Shown here piece after piece: positions 23,020-30,826 of a DNA stretch of 33,352 bases. The first letter of the stretch is position 1. The number at the start of each line of letters is the position of its first letter. The notes below the pieces were generated by a model. That model saw nothing but the letters and a program-made list of their open reading frames with translations. It did not search any database and was not told the origin of the DNA. The DNA is from Bacillota bacterium (lineage in GTDB: Bacteria > Bacillota > Clostridia > Christensenellales > Pumilibacteraceae), in NCBI GenBank assembly GCA_009783515.1, contig WRDI01000009.1:1-33352 (forward strand), in the 5' to 3' direction. The position numbers were made by a program, and so were the translations under genes.

Positions 23020-24297
23020 TTAGCTTTCGCCGTTGTTTTCCTCTTTATCTTCCTTTACCTCGTTTTCCCCGTCTTTCGCGTCATCGGCGGCGGCGTAGCT
23101 GAAACACACTTCTTCACCCCTCTGCCCGTTTTCCCCGTCAGCCTTCAAACTCCCGTCTTTATTATAGGTTTCGCAAATTTCGATAATGGTACCCTCAAAA
23201 CCGCAATATTCCGATGACAGCCTGTTTTGGCCCACTAAAATAAATATCTTTTTGCCTCCTGCCGTCGCCCTTACAATATGCCCGACGATTGCCGACGCCC
23301 CCCACGCAATTAAAAGTCCGCTCACCAACTGGCTTATCCTTAAAGGCTCTCCCGCAAACAAAATCGAAGCGCCAAAAATCACACAATACAGCGCAAACAA
23401 GAAAAATCCCGCATATACCGCTAAATCCTTAACAACAAACGACCGTTCCTCTTTTTTCGCTCTCCAAATCTGTTTGCCGCCGTAACATGCAATCAGCGCG
23501 ACCCCCGTAAGAATAAGCATTATGCACAAAAAGACGGTATACCCCCCCTGCACATACAGCGAATCGCTCCTTAACCCCTCGATAAACAGCCGGCCGCCTC
23601 CGTACCACAAACCGTACAAGGCGAATATTGCGCCGTCAAAACTCTTGCGCCTCCCAAGCCACAGCCAAAGCATGATACCGCACCCGATAATATTTAGGAC
23701 AAATTCGTAGAAAAACGTCGCCTGATAGTACCCGCCCATCTTCTCGATATACACCGCGTAAGGAAACCACTGCATATTGGGGTCGGCAACGTAATTGCCG
23801 TAAGCTTCCTGATTGGCAAAATTCCCCCAACGCCCTATCGCCTGTCCCAAAGCAATCAGGATAAAAAACGCGTCTAACATTTGGATATACGTCATGCGGT
23901 TGCGCGGATTTTTGTCCCGCTTGTTTATGGCGCGGACTATTATCGCCCCTAACATCGCCGCAATCAGCCCGCCGTATACCGCAAGCCCCGCCAATCCACC
24001 ATAATCGCCCGCGCGGGTAAAGCCTATAAAATATTTAAGCGTGAACCTTCCGCCGTCCATAAACCAGTGCGCGAAATCCGTTTCCCCGCCTGCGATACTG
24101 AAAAAGATATAATAAATCCTCGCGCCAAAAATCGCGCAGGGAATACAGATAAGCGCGACTGTAAAAACAATTTCGGCGTTGTATTCCCGCTTTTTAAGAA
24201 AATAATACGCGAACATTATGCATATCAGCATCGCCCCGCCTATCAAAAACCCGTACCAATTAAATGGGGCACACCCCGCGCCCAAAAGATTCATCAT
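23020..24297 (-). CDS. lgt: prolipoprotein diacylglyceryl transferase (Lgt) with C-terminal extension
   Basis: Lgt transfers diacylglycerol to the lipobox Cys of prelipoproteins in the membrane. The core of about 285 residues shows YGGLIAAMLGA (in place of the usual HGG), GRWGNFANQEAYG and the essential-Arg segment GRLFIEGLRSDSLY, with seven or so helices. After it comes an extra stretch of about 140 residues with two more helices (about 300-350) and a very acidic, Lys/Glu/Asp-rich cytoplasmic tail; most Lgt proteins end near 260-300. The start codon is a doubled ATG with GGAGG 5-6 nt upstream. A promoter lies 87 nt upstream. Client lipoproteins in this window include the serpin and the B12-linked lipoprotein. 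Confidence 0.88.
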   Translation of the reverse strand: MMNLLGAGCAPFNWYGFLIGGAMLICIMFAYYFLKKREYNAEIVFTVALICIPCAIFGARIYYIFFSIAGGETDFAHWFMDGGRFTLKYFIGFTRAGDYGGLAGLAVYGGLIAAMLGAIIVRAINKRDKNPRNRMTYIQMLDAFFILIALGQAIGRWGNFANQEAYGNYVADPNMQWFPYAVYIEKMGGYYQATFFYEFVLNIIGCGIMLWLWLGRRKSFDGAIFALYGLWYGGGRLFIEGLRSDSLYVQGGYTVFLCIMLILTGVALIACYGGKQIWRAKKEERSFVVKDLAVYAGFFLFALYCVIFGASILFAGEPLRISQLVSGLLIAWGASAIVGHIVRATAGGKKIFILVGQNRLSSEYCGFEGTIIEICETYNKDGSLKADGENGQRGEEVCFSYAAADDAKDGENEVKEDKEENNGES

Positions 24298-24383
24298 CAG
24301 TCCCTCCTAAAAACCGCCGTATTATCGCCGCGAAATTACCGCTATCCATCTACGCGATAACACCGTAACTGCACTGCTATCAT

Positions 24384-24413
24384 ATTGTACAACTAAAAAG
24401 GGGGTATTGTCAA
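24384..24413 (-). promoter_or_regulatory. sigma-A promoter of lgt-M64 transcript
   Basis: On the minus strand TTGACA (24408-24413), 18 nt, TACAAT (24384-24389). It would drive lgt and probably the M64 gene 28 nt behind it. Confidence 0.75.
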
Positions 24414-24539
24414 CCAACAGCCCCGTGTAAATAAAAATACTTTGGCGGACTTTTCGTCGCCTTTTGTCAATGCAAATGCCCATACGAGCGCTTAAAAATC
24501 GTTGCGAGGGGGATTCCAAAGGGGGAATACAACCGCTGA

Positions 24540-24765
24540 CTGAAAGAAACAAGACCACGAATGCCCCCTGCCCGGTCTTAAAGTGTTCCCCCTCGGTGCC
24601 TATTTCCCACCCCGAAAATCTTTGATTTTTGGGGACCCCGGGCGACACTTTTTGTGCATTCCAAAAGTGGCATAATTACGAAAACAATGGACAAGCGGTT
24701 GAAATTCTTCGCTTTGCTCGGGATAAGACCCTATCAGGGAGCATTCGTGGTCTTGCTCCCTTCAG
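24540..24765. repeat. 226-bp element with 31-nt inverted ends (MITE-like)
   Basis: The two ends (24540-24570 and 24735-24765) are inverted copies matching at 27 of 31 positions, including CAAGACCACGAATGC. The interior has more pairing: CCCCGAAAATC with GATTTTTGGGG near 24611-24635, and AAGTGT with ACACTT. No protein is encoded. It sits in the 512-nt gap between lgt and the VanW gene, whose remaining parts show nothing else. Confidence 0.65.
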
Positions 24766-24809
24766 CCGTAGGACAAAAAAATAAATTTCCCCCGCTCTAA
24801 ACGTCCGAG

Positions 24810-26120
24810 TCACGGTGCTACCGCAATCAATCCCTCGCTCGCGCAGTACACGTTCTCCCGTATCTTTTCTTTCTTCACCAAAAAGCCCTTTTGGTCGTAA
24901 TAAAGCAAATACCCCACGCTCTTCATTTCACCGTGAGGGTAAGCCACTATTTTTGTTTCGCCGCTTGTCGCGCCGGGGCTGTGGTACTTATAATTTGTGT
25001 CCACAACGGTCTGGCTGCCCGGCGTTTCTTTTCTGTACACAACGTCGCTGTGCCGCTTTATGACGTATTCCATCGCCTCGCCGTATACCTCGACCACCGC
25101 GTTTGTGTCTGTCCCGTAGGCGCGGATAAACACCGGCGTTTTTTGTATGTTTTTGAACTTTAAGTCGGAGGAATACGCGTTGACCATGGCGTCGAACGAG
25201 GGCAGTTCATAACTGCATTCCAAGGAATGATTTTGAACGTCGGTGATTTTCAGTCCCGCAAGCAGCACGGCGTTGTACACGGTGGTCGAAACCTGGCACA
25301 CCCCCCCGCCCACGCCGTTTTCGTACTTGCCCGCCACGATTATCTTGGCTTCCCTAAAGCCGTTCGTCTCGCTACGCTTCCCCACCGTTTTATTAAAGCT
25401 GAACTCCTCCCCCGCCTCTAAAACCGTGCCGTTGACCTTTTGAAGGGCAAGGCGGATATTGTGCTTGCGGTTTTCGTTGCTGTACGCATAGCCGGTGGAA
25501 TACCGCGCCCGCAGGTTTGTCAGCCCGATATTGTCGTATGTAGTGACTTGCGGGGACAGCGTGTCGGGGGTTATCCATATTTTGACTTGGGGGGAATTGC
25601 ACAAGGCGGAGTAAATATCCCTGTACAGCCGTTGTTCGTCCACCCGCCGCCCCGCTTTTTCGCGCACAATCCTGAACATCGGCTTTTGGTCAGGGTCGAA
25701 GCTCATGGTGCTGTCGATTGGCACGCAGTTTATGCTTTTTATCGCCCCGTCCACGGTGTTTTCCAAAAGCGGCATGGTGAATAGGACGGCGGTCTTGTAT
25801 GTGCCGCCGTTTGCTAATGATTTATCCATTATTTCCCTTTTTTGCGTGTAAGGGACGTTTATTTTGCGCATAAAAAGCTCTTCCGCGATAATATGCGTGC
25901 CTGCGGATATGTACTTATCTGTGTAAATGAATTTTTGTTTTTCAAAGTAGAGTTCGATTTTGATGCCCGAATCCCTGCCCGTTTCCATTGCCTTGACTTC
26001 GGGCGTGGACGCGTTAAAAGCCGCCAAAACCATCACTAAAGCAAATACGGCGGATATGGCGGCAAAAAATAGAATATTCGCGGTATGCTTGCGTATGTAT
26101 TTCGCGGCGGCTCTGTCCAT
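24810..26120 (-). CDS. VanW family protein
   Basis: The 436-aa protein has one N-terminal membrane helix (about 15-35), a putative peptidoglycan-binding-4-like region (about 60-215), and a VanW domain with its signature GEEFSFNKTVGKR and GVGGGVCQVSTTVYNAVLLAGL (about 245-305), followed by a beta-rich C-terminal part that may be a G5-like domain. VanW proteins are cell-envelope proteins of unknown activity, first seen in vancomycin resistance clusters; there is no van cluster here. I start at the ATG at 26120, just before the basic residues and helix. No Shine-Dalgarno sequence is seen, and a longer frame to 26240 reads through intergenic repeats. Confidence 0.85.
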   Translation of the reverse strand: MDRAAAKYIRKHTANILFFAAISAVFALVMVLAAFNASTPEVKAMETGRDSGIKIELYFEKQKFIYTDKYISAGTHIIAEELFMRKINVPYTQKREIMDKSLANGGTYKTAVLFTMPLLENTVDGAIKSINCVPIDSTMSFDPDQKPMFRIVREKAGRRVDEQRLYRDIYSALCNSPQVKIWITPDTLSPQVTTYDNIGLTNLRARYSTGYAYSNENRKHNIRLALQKVNGTVLEAGEEFSFNKTVGKRSETNGFREAKIIVAGKYENGVGGGVCQVSTTVYNAVLLAGLKITDVQNHSLECSYELPSFDAMVNAYSSDLKFKNIQKTPVFIRAYGTDTNAVVEVYGEAMEYVIKRHSDVVYRKETPGSQTVVDTNYKYHSPGATSGETKIVAYPHGEMKSVGYLLYYDQKGFLVKKEKIRENVYCASEGLIAVAP

Positions 26121-26238
26121 GATTTTATGTTGTGACGGACGCCCCAGTGATATACTATAAATACGTAAATTCCATTTATTAAAACTTGCTTTTGTTAAAA
26201 TCTGCTTTTGTGGTTCTATAGGGGCGACTCTACGAAGC

Positions 26239-26268
26239 AAGACCGTGAACGCTTCTTGACACGGTCTT
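26239..26268. repeat. hairpin in the cca-VanW gap
   Basis: AAGACCGTG (26239-26247) pairs perfectly with CACGGTCTT (26260-26268). It shares AAGACC with the 24.5-kb element and is flanked by GGGGCGAC and CGGACGACC motifs, so it looks like repeat debris. It could end cca transcription, but no T-run follows. Confidence 0.4.
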
Positions 26269-26309
26269 ATCGGTCATCCGCTTCCATTACGGACGACCAC
26301 CGACTACCC

Positions 26310-27638
26310 CTACTTTCGCGACATCTCCGTCAGCCTGTTTTTCAGCCATTCCTCATTATTCAGCTTGGGGTCGAGTATGCAGTCTCGCCACAAAGCATAC
26401 AACGCATTCTTAATATGACTGCCCGCCAGTCCAACCGCCAAAGCGTCGTTGCCGTCGACCCTCAAATCCTTAACAGTAATCGGCGCGCCCTCGTCCAATA
26501 AAATCCGCTTGTACTCCAAAAAACGCGGCGGCGTGACATAATACCCCGTGGCAAGCCCGTCCGCGAACATCAGTTTTTCCAGTTTTTCTAAAATGTCGAA
26601 GTTTTCGGCGCAAAACAAGCGCATTTTGCCGCTGCCCGTGACCCGCCCCTTGTCGGACATATGCAGCGCGACCAGTTTTGCCGTTTCCCCCACCACACTG
26701 TTAGGATACTTCAACCCACTTTGCCCCAGTTCCCTCTTTACTATCGCCTCTCCGTCTACCGCGTGCCGATACATATTGCCGTCCCGCTTTTCGCTTACGG
26801 GCTTGCCCGTGTCGTGCATAAGCGCGGCAAGCCGCACGTCGGGCGGGGCGTATTCCACCGCCTTAAAAGTATGTTCAAGCACGCTGTATTTGTGGTATTT
26901 TGGGTTTTGCGGGATGTCCAAAGCCTCTATTGACGGCAAAATATATTTAAAAAGCCCCAAATCGTACAGTAGGCGCACTCCGCGAATGTGCGCACCATGT
27001 ATCCCGTACTTGAGGTCGGCGGCTAAAATCTTGTCTAATTCGTCTCTTTTTCGTTCGGCGGCGATGCCAAACAACTTGTGCATGAATTTTTTCGCCGTTT
27101 TATACGTCGCCGACTCTATTTCAAACCCCAATTCTGCGGCAAAACGGCATAATCGCATAAGCCGCAGCCCGTCTGACGCAAATGTTTTTTCCGCCTCATG
27201 CGCCCGCAAGGTTTTGGTTTTAATGTCGTCCATGCCGCCCAATGGGTCGATGATTTTGTCGTTTTTTATGTCGTAATATATCGCGTTTACGGTAAAATCC
27301 CGCCTTTTCGCGTCGTCGGCAAGGTCGGCATCAAAGCTGACGGACACGGGAGAATGCGCCCCGCTCTCATCATAACGCTCCGTCCTAAAGCGCGAATATT
27401 CAAACTTAAACCCCTTATAAGGTATTTCGGCAGTCCCCAACTTTTTATTTATAGGGACAAATTTGACCCCGTTCCCGCAAACGTCCTCAATAGGATACGC
27501 CCCGCAAACGTCCAAATCACCCCCCTCAAACCCTAACAAAGCATTGCGAATTAGTCCCCCCACCGCATATACGGGACAGGGTGAAAGGTGGCAAAAATCG
27601 CGCAGTGCGTCGGGAATGGCGATTTGGGTGGTTTCCAT
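26310..27638 (-). CDS. cca: CCA tRNA nucleotidyltransferase / poly(A) polymerase family with HD domain
   Basis: This 442-aa class II nucleotidyltransferase adds or repairs the CCA end of tRNAs. The active-site region is VYAVGGLIRNALLG followed by the metal-binding DLDVCG (Asp41, Asp43). RRDFTVNAIYYDI, DPLGGMDDIKTKTLRAH and DGLRLMRLCRFAAELGF are further hallmarks. An HD motif (LAALMHDTGKP, near 265-275) gives a possible phosphohydrolase domain. Asn replaces Asp in the usual GGxVRD, as in some Clostridia. Both tRNAs in this window already encode CCA, so a repair role is possible. The start ATG lies only 6 nt below a -10 box and has no ribosome site, so the mRNA may be leaderless. Confidence 0.92.
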   Translation of the reverse strand: METTQIAIPDALRDFCHLSPCPVYAVGGLIRNALLGFEGGDLDVCGAYPIEDVCGNGVKFVPINKKLGTAEIPYKGFKFEYSRFRTERYDESGAHSPVSVSFDADLADDAKRRDFTVNAIYYDIKNDKIIDPLGGMDDIKTKTLRAHEAEKTFASDGLRLMRLCRFAAELGFEIESATYKTAKKFMHKLFGIAAERKRDELDKILAADLKYGIHGAHIRGVRLLYDLGLFKYILPSIEALDIPQNPKYHKYSVLEHTFKAVEYAPPDVRLAALMHDTGKPVSEKRDGNMYRHAVDGEAIVKRELGQSGLKYPNSVVGETAKLVALHMSDKGRVTGSGKMRLFCAENFDILEKLEKLMFADGLATGYYVTPPRFLEYKRILLDEGAPITVKDLRVDGNDALAVGLAGSHIKNALYALWRDCILDPKLNNEEWLKNRLTEMSRK

Positions 27639-27644
27639 AATGTT

Positions 27645-27673
27645 ATTATACCACTTTTGGCGGGGGAATGCAA
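27645..27673 (-). promoter_or_regulatory. promoter of cca, giving a near-leaderless mRNA
   Basis: On the minus strand TTGCAT (27668-27673), 17 nt, TATAAT (27645-27650). The -10 ends 6 nt before the ATG at 27638, so transcription should begin at or next to the start codon. Confidence 0.7.
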
Positions 27674-27680
27674 TGATTTA

Positions 27681-27804
27681 TAATGCGCAATGCTCAATGC
27701 TCAATGATGGTCGCGTTTTTTTGAGCGTATCAATGCTTTATGGTCAAGGTACAATTTTTAAATCTGTCCTTCATTGCGCATTGAGCATTGAACATTGAGC
27801 ATTA
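27681..27804. repeat. heptamer inverted-repeat element 5
   Basis: The left array (27681-27707) is AATGCGC, AATGCTC, AATGCTC, AATGATGG; the right array (27769-27804) begins CCTTCATTG and continues with complementary units to GCATTAAAA. About 62 nt lie between. It fills the gap between the divergent promoters of cca and the lipid kinase gene. Confidence 0.8.
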
Positions 27805-27811
27805 AAACCGA

Positions 27812-27840
27812 TAGACAAACGTCAAAAAATATGCTATACT
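27812..27840 (+). promoter_or_regulatory. promoter of the lipid-kinase-family gene
   Basis: TAGACA (27812-27817), 17 nt, TATACT (27835-27840). Only seven bases, ATTTTTT, separate the -10 box from the ATG at 27848, so this transcript is also predicted to start at the codon itself. Confidence 0.7.
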
Positions 27841-27847
27841 ATTTTTT

Positions 27848-28711
27848 ATGATAAACTTTATCGTAAACGCCCGCAGCGGCGGCGGCAAGGGACAAAAGAC
27901 CCTCAAAAAAATAATGAACTATTGCTATAAAAACCATGTCGAGTACACCGTGCATTTGACCAACTCGCAGGGCCACGCGACGCGCATCGCAAAAGCCCTG
28001 TGCGACAACGATTCGCACCTGATTGCGGCGGTGGGCGGCGACGGCACCTTCCACGAGGTCTTAAACGGCATTACGGATTTTGAAAAAACCGCCCTCGGCT
28101 TTATACCAAGCGGTCGCGGCAACGACTTTGCGCACGGCGTTGGTATCCCGCTTGACCCTATAAAGGCGTTAAAAGCCATCATAAGCGGCAAAGAAAAGCG
28201 CATGGACTACCTTTCTATGGGGGGCAAACGTTGCCTCAATGTGGGCGGCACGGGTCTTGACGTAAACGTGCTGCTAAAGGTCGCCGGCTCGCAGAACAAA
28301 CTGACATACTACCGCTCCCTTTTGCACTGCATTTTCCATTTTGAGCCGTTTGACGTCACGGTGACTGCCGAGGACGGGGCGGAAAAAACTTATACCTGCC
28401 TGATGATAGGCACAGCAAACGGCAGTCAGTTCGGCGGCGGCATTAAATTATCCCCTCTGTCAAAGGCGGACGACGGGCTTATGAACGTCGTAATTATGAG
28501 CATGCCTGCGGATGGTAAAATTCTGAAGGTACTGCCCAAATTTACGAAAGGCAAGCATTTGGATTTGCCGGTAACCACACATTTTACGGCGAAATCGGTC
28601 AAAATCAAGACGGACAAGCCCCGTCCCTTACAAATGGACGGCGAAATATATTACGACCTGATATACAACTGCAAAATAGTGGCGGGCGGAATTAGGACGT
28701 TTGAGATGTAA
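27848..28711 (+). CDS. diacylglycerol kinase family (YegS/DgkB-like) lipid kinase
   Basis: The 287-aa protein has the DAGK catalytic domain: NARSGGGKG at residues 7-15, the nucleotide-binding GGDGTFHEVLNG (63-74) and IPSGRGNDFAHGVGIP. The C-terminal beta domain includes GTANGSQFGGGIKLSP and MDGE, which is typical. Family members phosphorylate diacylglycerol or related lipids at the inner membrane face; DgkB recycles diacylglycerol from lipoteichoic acid synthesis in Gram-positives. The gene has no Shine-Dalgarno sequence and its promoter abuts the ATG. It ends directly against the convergent S-component gene with no space between the stop codons. The exact lipid substrate is not readable. Confidence 0.85.
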   Translation: MINFIVNARSGGGKGQKTLKKIMNYCYKNHVEYTVHLTNSQGHATRIAKALCDNDSHLIAAVGGDGTFHEVLNGITDFEKTALGFIPSGRGNDFAHGVGIPLDPIKALKAIISGKEKRMDYLSMGGKRCLNVGGTGLDVNVLLKVAGSQNKLTYYRSLLHCIFHFEPFDVTVTAEDGAEKTYTCLMIGTANGSQFGGGIKLSPLSKADDGLMNVVIMSMPADGKILKVLPKFTKGKHLDLPVTTHFTAKSVKIKTDKPRPLQMDGEIYYDLIYNCKIVAGGIRTFEM

Positions 28712-29383
28712 CTATTTTACGTTTTTCACCAGCACTCCTGTCAGCGGCGTAAAAAGCACCCCCACAATCACGCCGTTCGACACGATATAAGGGGCATAAA
28801 ACCATACTCCGCGTATGTAAATAATCGGAAAGTAAACAAAAAACAGCCGCCACTCCCCGAAGGAAGCGAAGGCGGCGTCCACCACGCTTGTCAGCACCCC
28901 GAAGAACGCGGTGACGGTTACCGCAATAACTACCGCGAGGATATTGCGCGGCAGGGTTTTTTTGACAAGTCTTAAGAGCGACGCGACAAGAGCGAGCGGC
29001 GGCCAATAAAGGTAGTACGCAACCACCCAATAGCCAAAACCGTAGATAAGCCACTCTAACGTGCAAAACACAACGGCGGCGGTAATCGACACACGCGGCG
29101 GAAAGACAAAGGCGCAGACGATAATTGTGAGCGTCACCACCTCGACGCCGAAGATAAGCGCTATAGACTCCTTTCCAGCAACCAAAATCGCTGCGATCAG
29201 TGCGGTTTGCATCATTACCCTTGTCGCACTTTGAGCGGGCGGTTTTTCTTTAAGCAAGGCAATATTTTTTACTTTGATTTCGTCTTGCGGTGTATGCGGA
29301 AATTGAGCGAGCGATTCACCCGTCCCTTGAACTTGCGTCGTGTATGTAGTTTCGACTTGCGCCTTATCCACCGTAGGTTTCAA
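28712..29383 (-). CDS. ECF transporter S-component-like membrane protein (probably cobalamin-type)
   Basis: This protein of up to 223 aa has a hydrophilic N-terminal stretch of about 55 residues, then about six membrane helices arranged like the substrate-binding S components of ECF vitamin transporters (QTALIAAILVAG, LTIIVCAFVFPPRVSITAAV, then aromatic-rich GYWVVAYYLYWPP). The gene overlaps the end of the DUF4430 lipoprotein gene by 20 nt, and both follow a B12 riboswitch, so uptake of cobalamin or a precursor is the likely job. The first in-frame start is TTG at 29383; GTG at 29371 is an alternative, and neither has a clear ribosome site, so coupling to the upstream gene is likely. No energising EcfA/EcfT genes are present. 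Confidence 0.65.
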   Translation of the reverse strand: MKPTVDKAQVETTYTTQVQGTGESLAQFPHTPQDEIKVKNIALLKEKPPAQSATRVMMQTALIAAILVAGKESIALIFGVEVVTLTIIVCAFVFPPRVSITAAVVFCTLEWLIYGFGYWVVAYYLYWPPLALVASLLRLVKKTLPRNILAVVIAVTVTAFFGVLTSVVDAAFASFGEWRLFFVYFPIIYIRGVWFYAPYIVSNGVIVGVLFTPLTGVLVKNVK

Positions 29384-29894
29384 GCGTCAGCATATACGTC
29401 GCGCCGTCAAAAAGCGGCAAAAAACTGACCCCAAGCCCCGAAGAAAAAAAGGTTTTTCCGTCGTGCGCGTAAGTCGCAATCGGAATCCATTTATAATTGA
29501 TGTCGTCGATGTCGTGGTAAACGGCGATAAATTCGTCGTAACCCGCCGGCTCAAGCGTTTTATCGGCGACAAACATCTCGTAATTGCCCCACTCGGAGTC
29601 CTCGATTAGCATAAGCGTGCCTATCTCGACGCTTGTGATAAAAAGCCCCAAATAACTGGACGTGCCCTTCACGTTAAGCCCCTCGAATTCGATAAAGGCG
29701 TCGGCAAGCGCGGATTTATACGTGAGTTGTTCTTTGTTGTATAATTCCGCCCCCTCGCCGTCAAGCACGATAAGCCTTATCGTTACGCCCTCGGTGTTGT
29801 CCGGCAGGTCGTTTCCGCAGGCTGACAGCAAAAACACACCCACCGCAAAAACGCAGACGAGCAGTATAAACGCGCTTAATCTTTTTGTCTTCAT
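29364..29894 (-). CDS. DUF4430 (transcobalamin-like C-terminal domain) lipoprotein
   Basis: The 176-aa precursor has a lipoprotein signal peptide with lipobox LSAC (Cys26). The mature part is a single domain resembling DUF4430, the domain that also forms the C-terminal part of transcobalamin: a beta-strand N-terminus, ALADAFIEFEGL, the YLGLFITSVEIG turn and a WGNYEMFVADKT strand. It is first behind the B12 riboswitch and overlaps the S-component-like gene, so it may capture a corrinoid at the surface and pass it on. The ATG at 29894 has AAGGAGG upstream; a longer frame to 29963 lies in the leader. The domain match is by eye and is the weaker part of the call. Confidence 0.65.
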   Translation of the reverse strand: MKTKRLSAFILLVCVFAVGVFLLSACGNDLPDNTEGVTIRLIVLDGEGAELYNKEQLTYKSALADAFIEFEGLNVKGTSSYLGLFITSVEIGTLMLIEDSEWGNYEMFVADKTLEPAGYDEFIAVYHDIDDINYKWIPIATYAHDGKTFFSSGLGVSFLPLFDGATYMLTLETYGG

Positions 29895-30026
29895 ATAAAA
29901 AATCCTCCTTAGATTTTTTGACGTTTCAAAAAACCGTGGGGAGGAATAAAAAACACAAAACATGAGTTACTTATAACAGCAACCTTGCCGCGATGTGTGA
30001 ACCGTCCTTCCCCGAACAGTTTTTAC

Positions 30027-30045
30027 AAAACCCTTTCATAAAGGG
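30027..30045 (-). terminator. expression-platform hairpin after the B12 riboswitch
   Basis: On the minus strand CCCTTT, a 3-nt loop, AAAGGG (30031-30045), followed by TTTT. It comes right after the aptamer and before the lipoprotein gene, where a riboswitch-controlled terminator is expected. The T-run is short. Confidence 0.5.
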
Positions 30046-30230
30046 CTAAACACGGCAGGTCTCCTGACTGATAAGCAAATACTATGTATAGTATGGTATT
30101 TGCCCGGACGCCTTCCTCTGTTAAGAGTGGCTTGAGTGTATTCACACCTTAGTCCGTAAATTCGACAGTAGCGGGGGCTGTGCGTTTTTCACGCGTTCCC
30201 TATTATCTGCTTCCACAGCACCGTATTGTA
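30046..30230 (-). promoter_or_regulatory. cobalamin (B12) riboswitch
   Basis: Read on the minus strand, the aptamer begins with ACGGTGCTGTG, runs through TAGGGAACGCGTGAAAA, the B12-box-type core CAGCCCCCGCTACTGT and the GAGGAAGGCGTCCGGGC arm, and ends with AGTCAGGAGACCTGCCGTG (30051-30069). These are the conserved blocks of the cobalamin riboswitch in the right order. It should lower expression of the lipoprotein and S-component genes when B12 is plentiful. Its promoter lies just upstream and a hairpin terminator just downstream. Confidence 0.95.
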
Positions 30231-30235
30231 TGGTA

Positions 30236-30264
30236 AGTATAACATAATCTTATATTTATGTCCA
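30236..30264 (-). promoter_or_regulatory. promoter of the B12 riboswitch transcript
   Basis: On the minus strand TGGACA (30259-30264), 17 nt, TATACT (30236-30241), immediately before the aptamer. Confidence 0.8.
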
Positions 30265-30370
30265 GTAAAAACACCCATGAAAAGTGGGTAAAAATAAATT
30301 TTATGATTCGCACTCCGTTTATCATGATCTTGGCCTGACCTGTCCGCGTCGGAATTTCGGAACAGGTCTG

Positions 30371-30625
30371 TTATAAAAACGTGACGATTATGAAGGTGAC
30401 CAAAAGCCCGGGCACTCCGGTCGACGCGGAGATAAACGCAGACAGCGGATTAAGGTTAAACCCCGGCACCTTAAAAAGGCTGAGGATGATAAGCGCGGTC
30501 ACTCCCGCCGCAGCATTGATAAGCAGGCGCAAAATCCCCTTGGTTTTGAGCGAAAAAATTATAGCTAAAAGAGCCGCGACCAAGCCGCCCGTAATGATTG
30601 ATAAAATAATGTCTAAGTATGGCAT
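30371..30625 (-). CDS. bofA: pro-sigma-K processing inhibitor BofA
   Basis: BofA (84 aa here) is a mother-cell membrane protein that, with SpoIVFA in B. subtilis, holds the SpoIVFB protease inactive and so delays release of sigma K. The sequence is typical: two hydrophobic N-terminal helices, INAAAGVTALIILSLFKVPG, then the hallmark FNLNPLSAFISASTGVPGLL. I prefer the ATG at 30625 because AGGGG is only 2 nt from the ATG at 30634 but about 11 nt from this one; the difference is three residues. It is alone here, far from recR, which often neighbours it. Its presence fits the spoIIA operon in this window. Confidence 0.85.
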   Translation of the reverse strand: MPYLDIILSIITGGLVAALLAIIFSLKTKGILRLLINAAAGVTALIILSLFKVPGFNLNPLSAFISASTGVPGLLVTFIIVTFL

Positions 30626-30736
30626 AATACTCATTTCCCCTGGTATGATGTATGCGTTTTGTTCCCGTTTTCAGCCCGATGAATTTTGTCGGTTTTTAAT
30701 GTTTTCTGACAAAAGGGGTGCAGACAAGAAATATGA

Positions 30737-30765
30737 TTGACTTGATTGTGCTCAAATGGTATAAT
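30737..30765 (+). promoter_or_regulatory. sigma-A promoter before the membrane pseudogene and metK
   Basis: TTGACT (30737-30742), 17 nt, TATAAT (30760-30765). It is the only good plus-strand promoter found upstream of metK, 550 nt away; no S-box riboswitch is seen in between. Confidence 0.8.
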
Positions 30766-30826
30766 TAATTAAATAGTCCGTGGGGTGCGATATTCGTGTT
30801 CTATACGCCCTTTCAAGGAGAATAAA

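Noticed and set aside
24322..24648. 108-codon minus-strand frame in the lgt-VanW gap
   Set aside because: It overlaps the promoter and the inverted-repeat element, has no ribosome site and resembles no protein.
24810..26120. Vancomycin-resistance locus because of VanW
   Set aside because: No vanH, vanA-type ligase, vanX or VanRS genes are nearby; VanW proteins are common in Clostridia without resistance.
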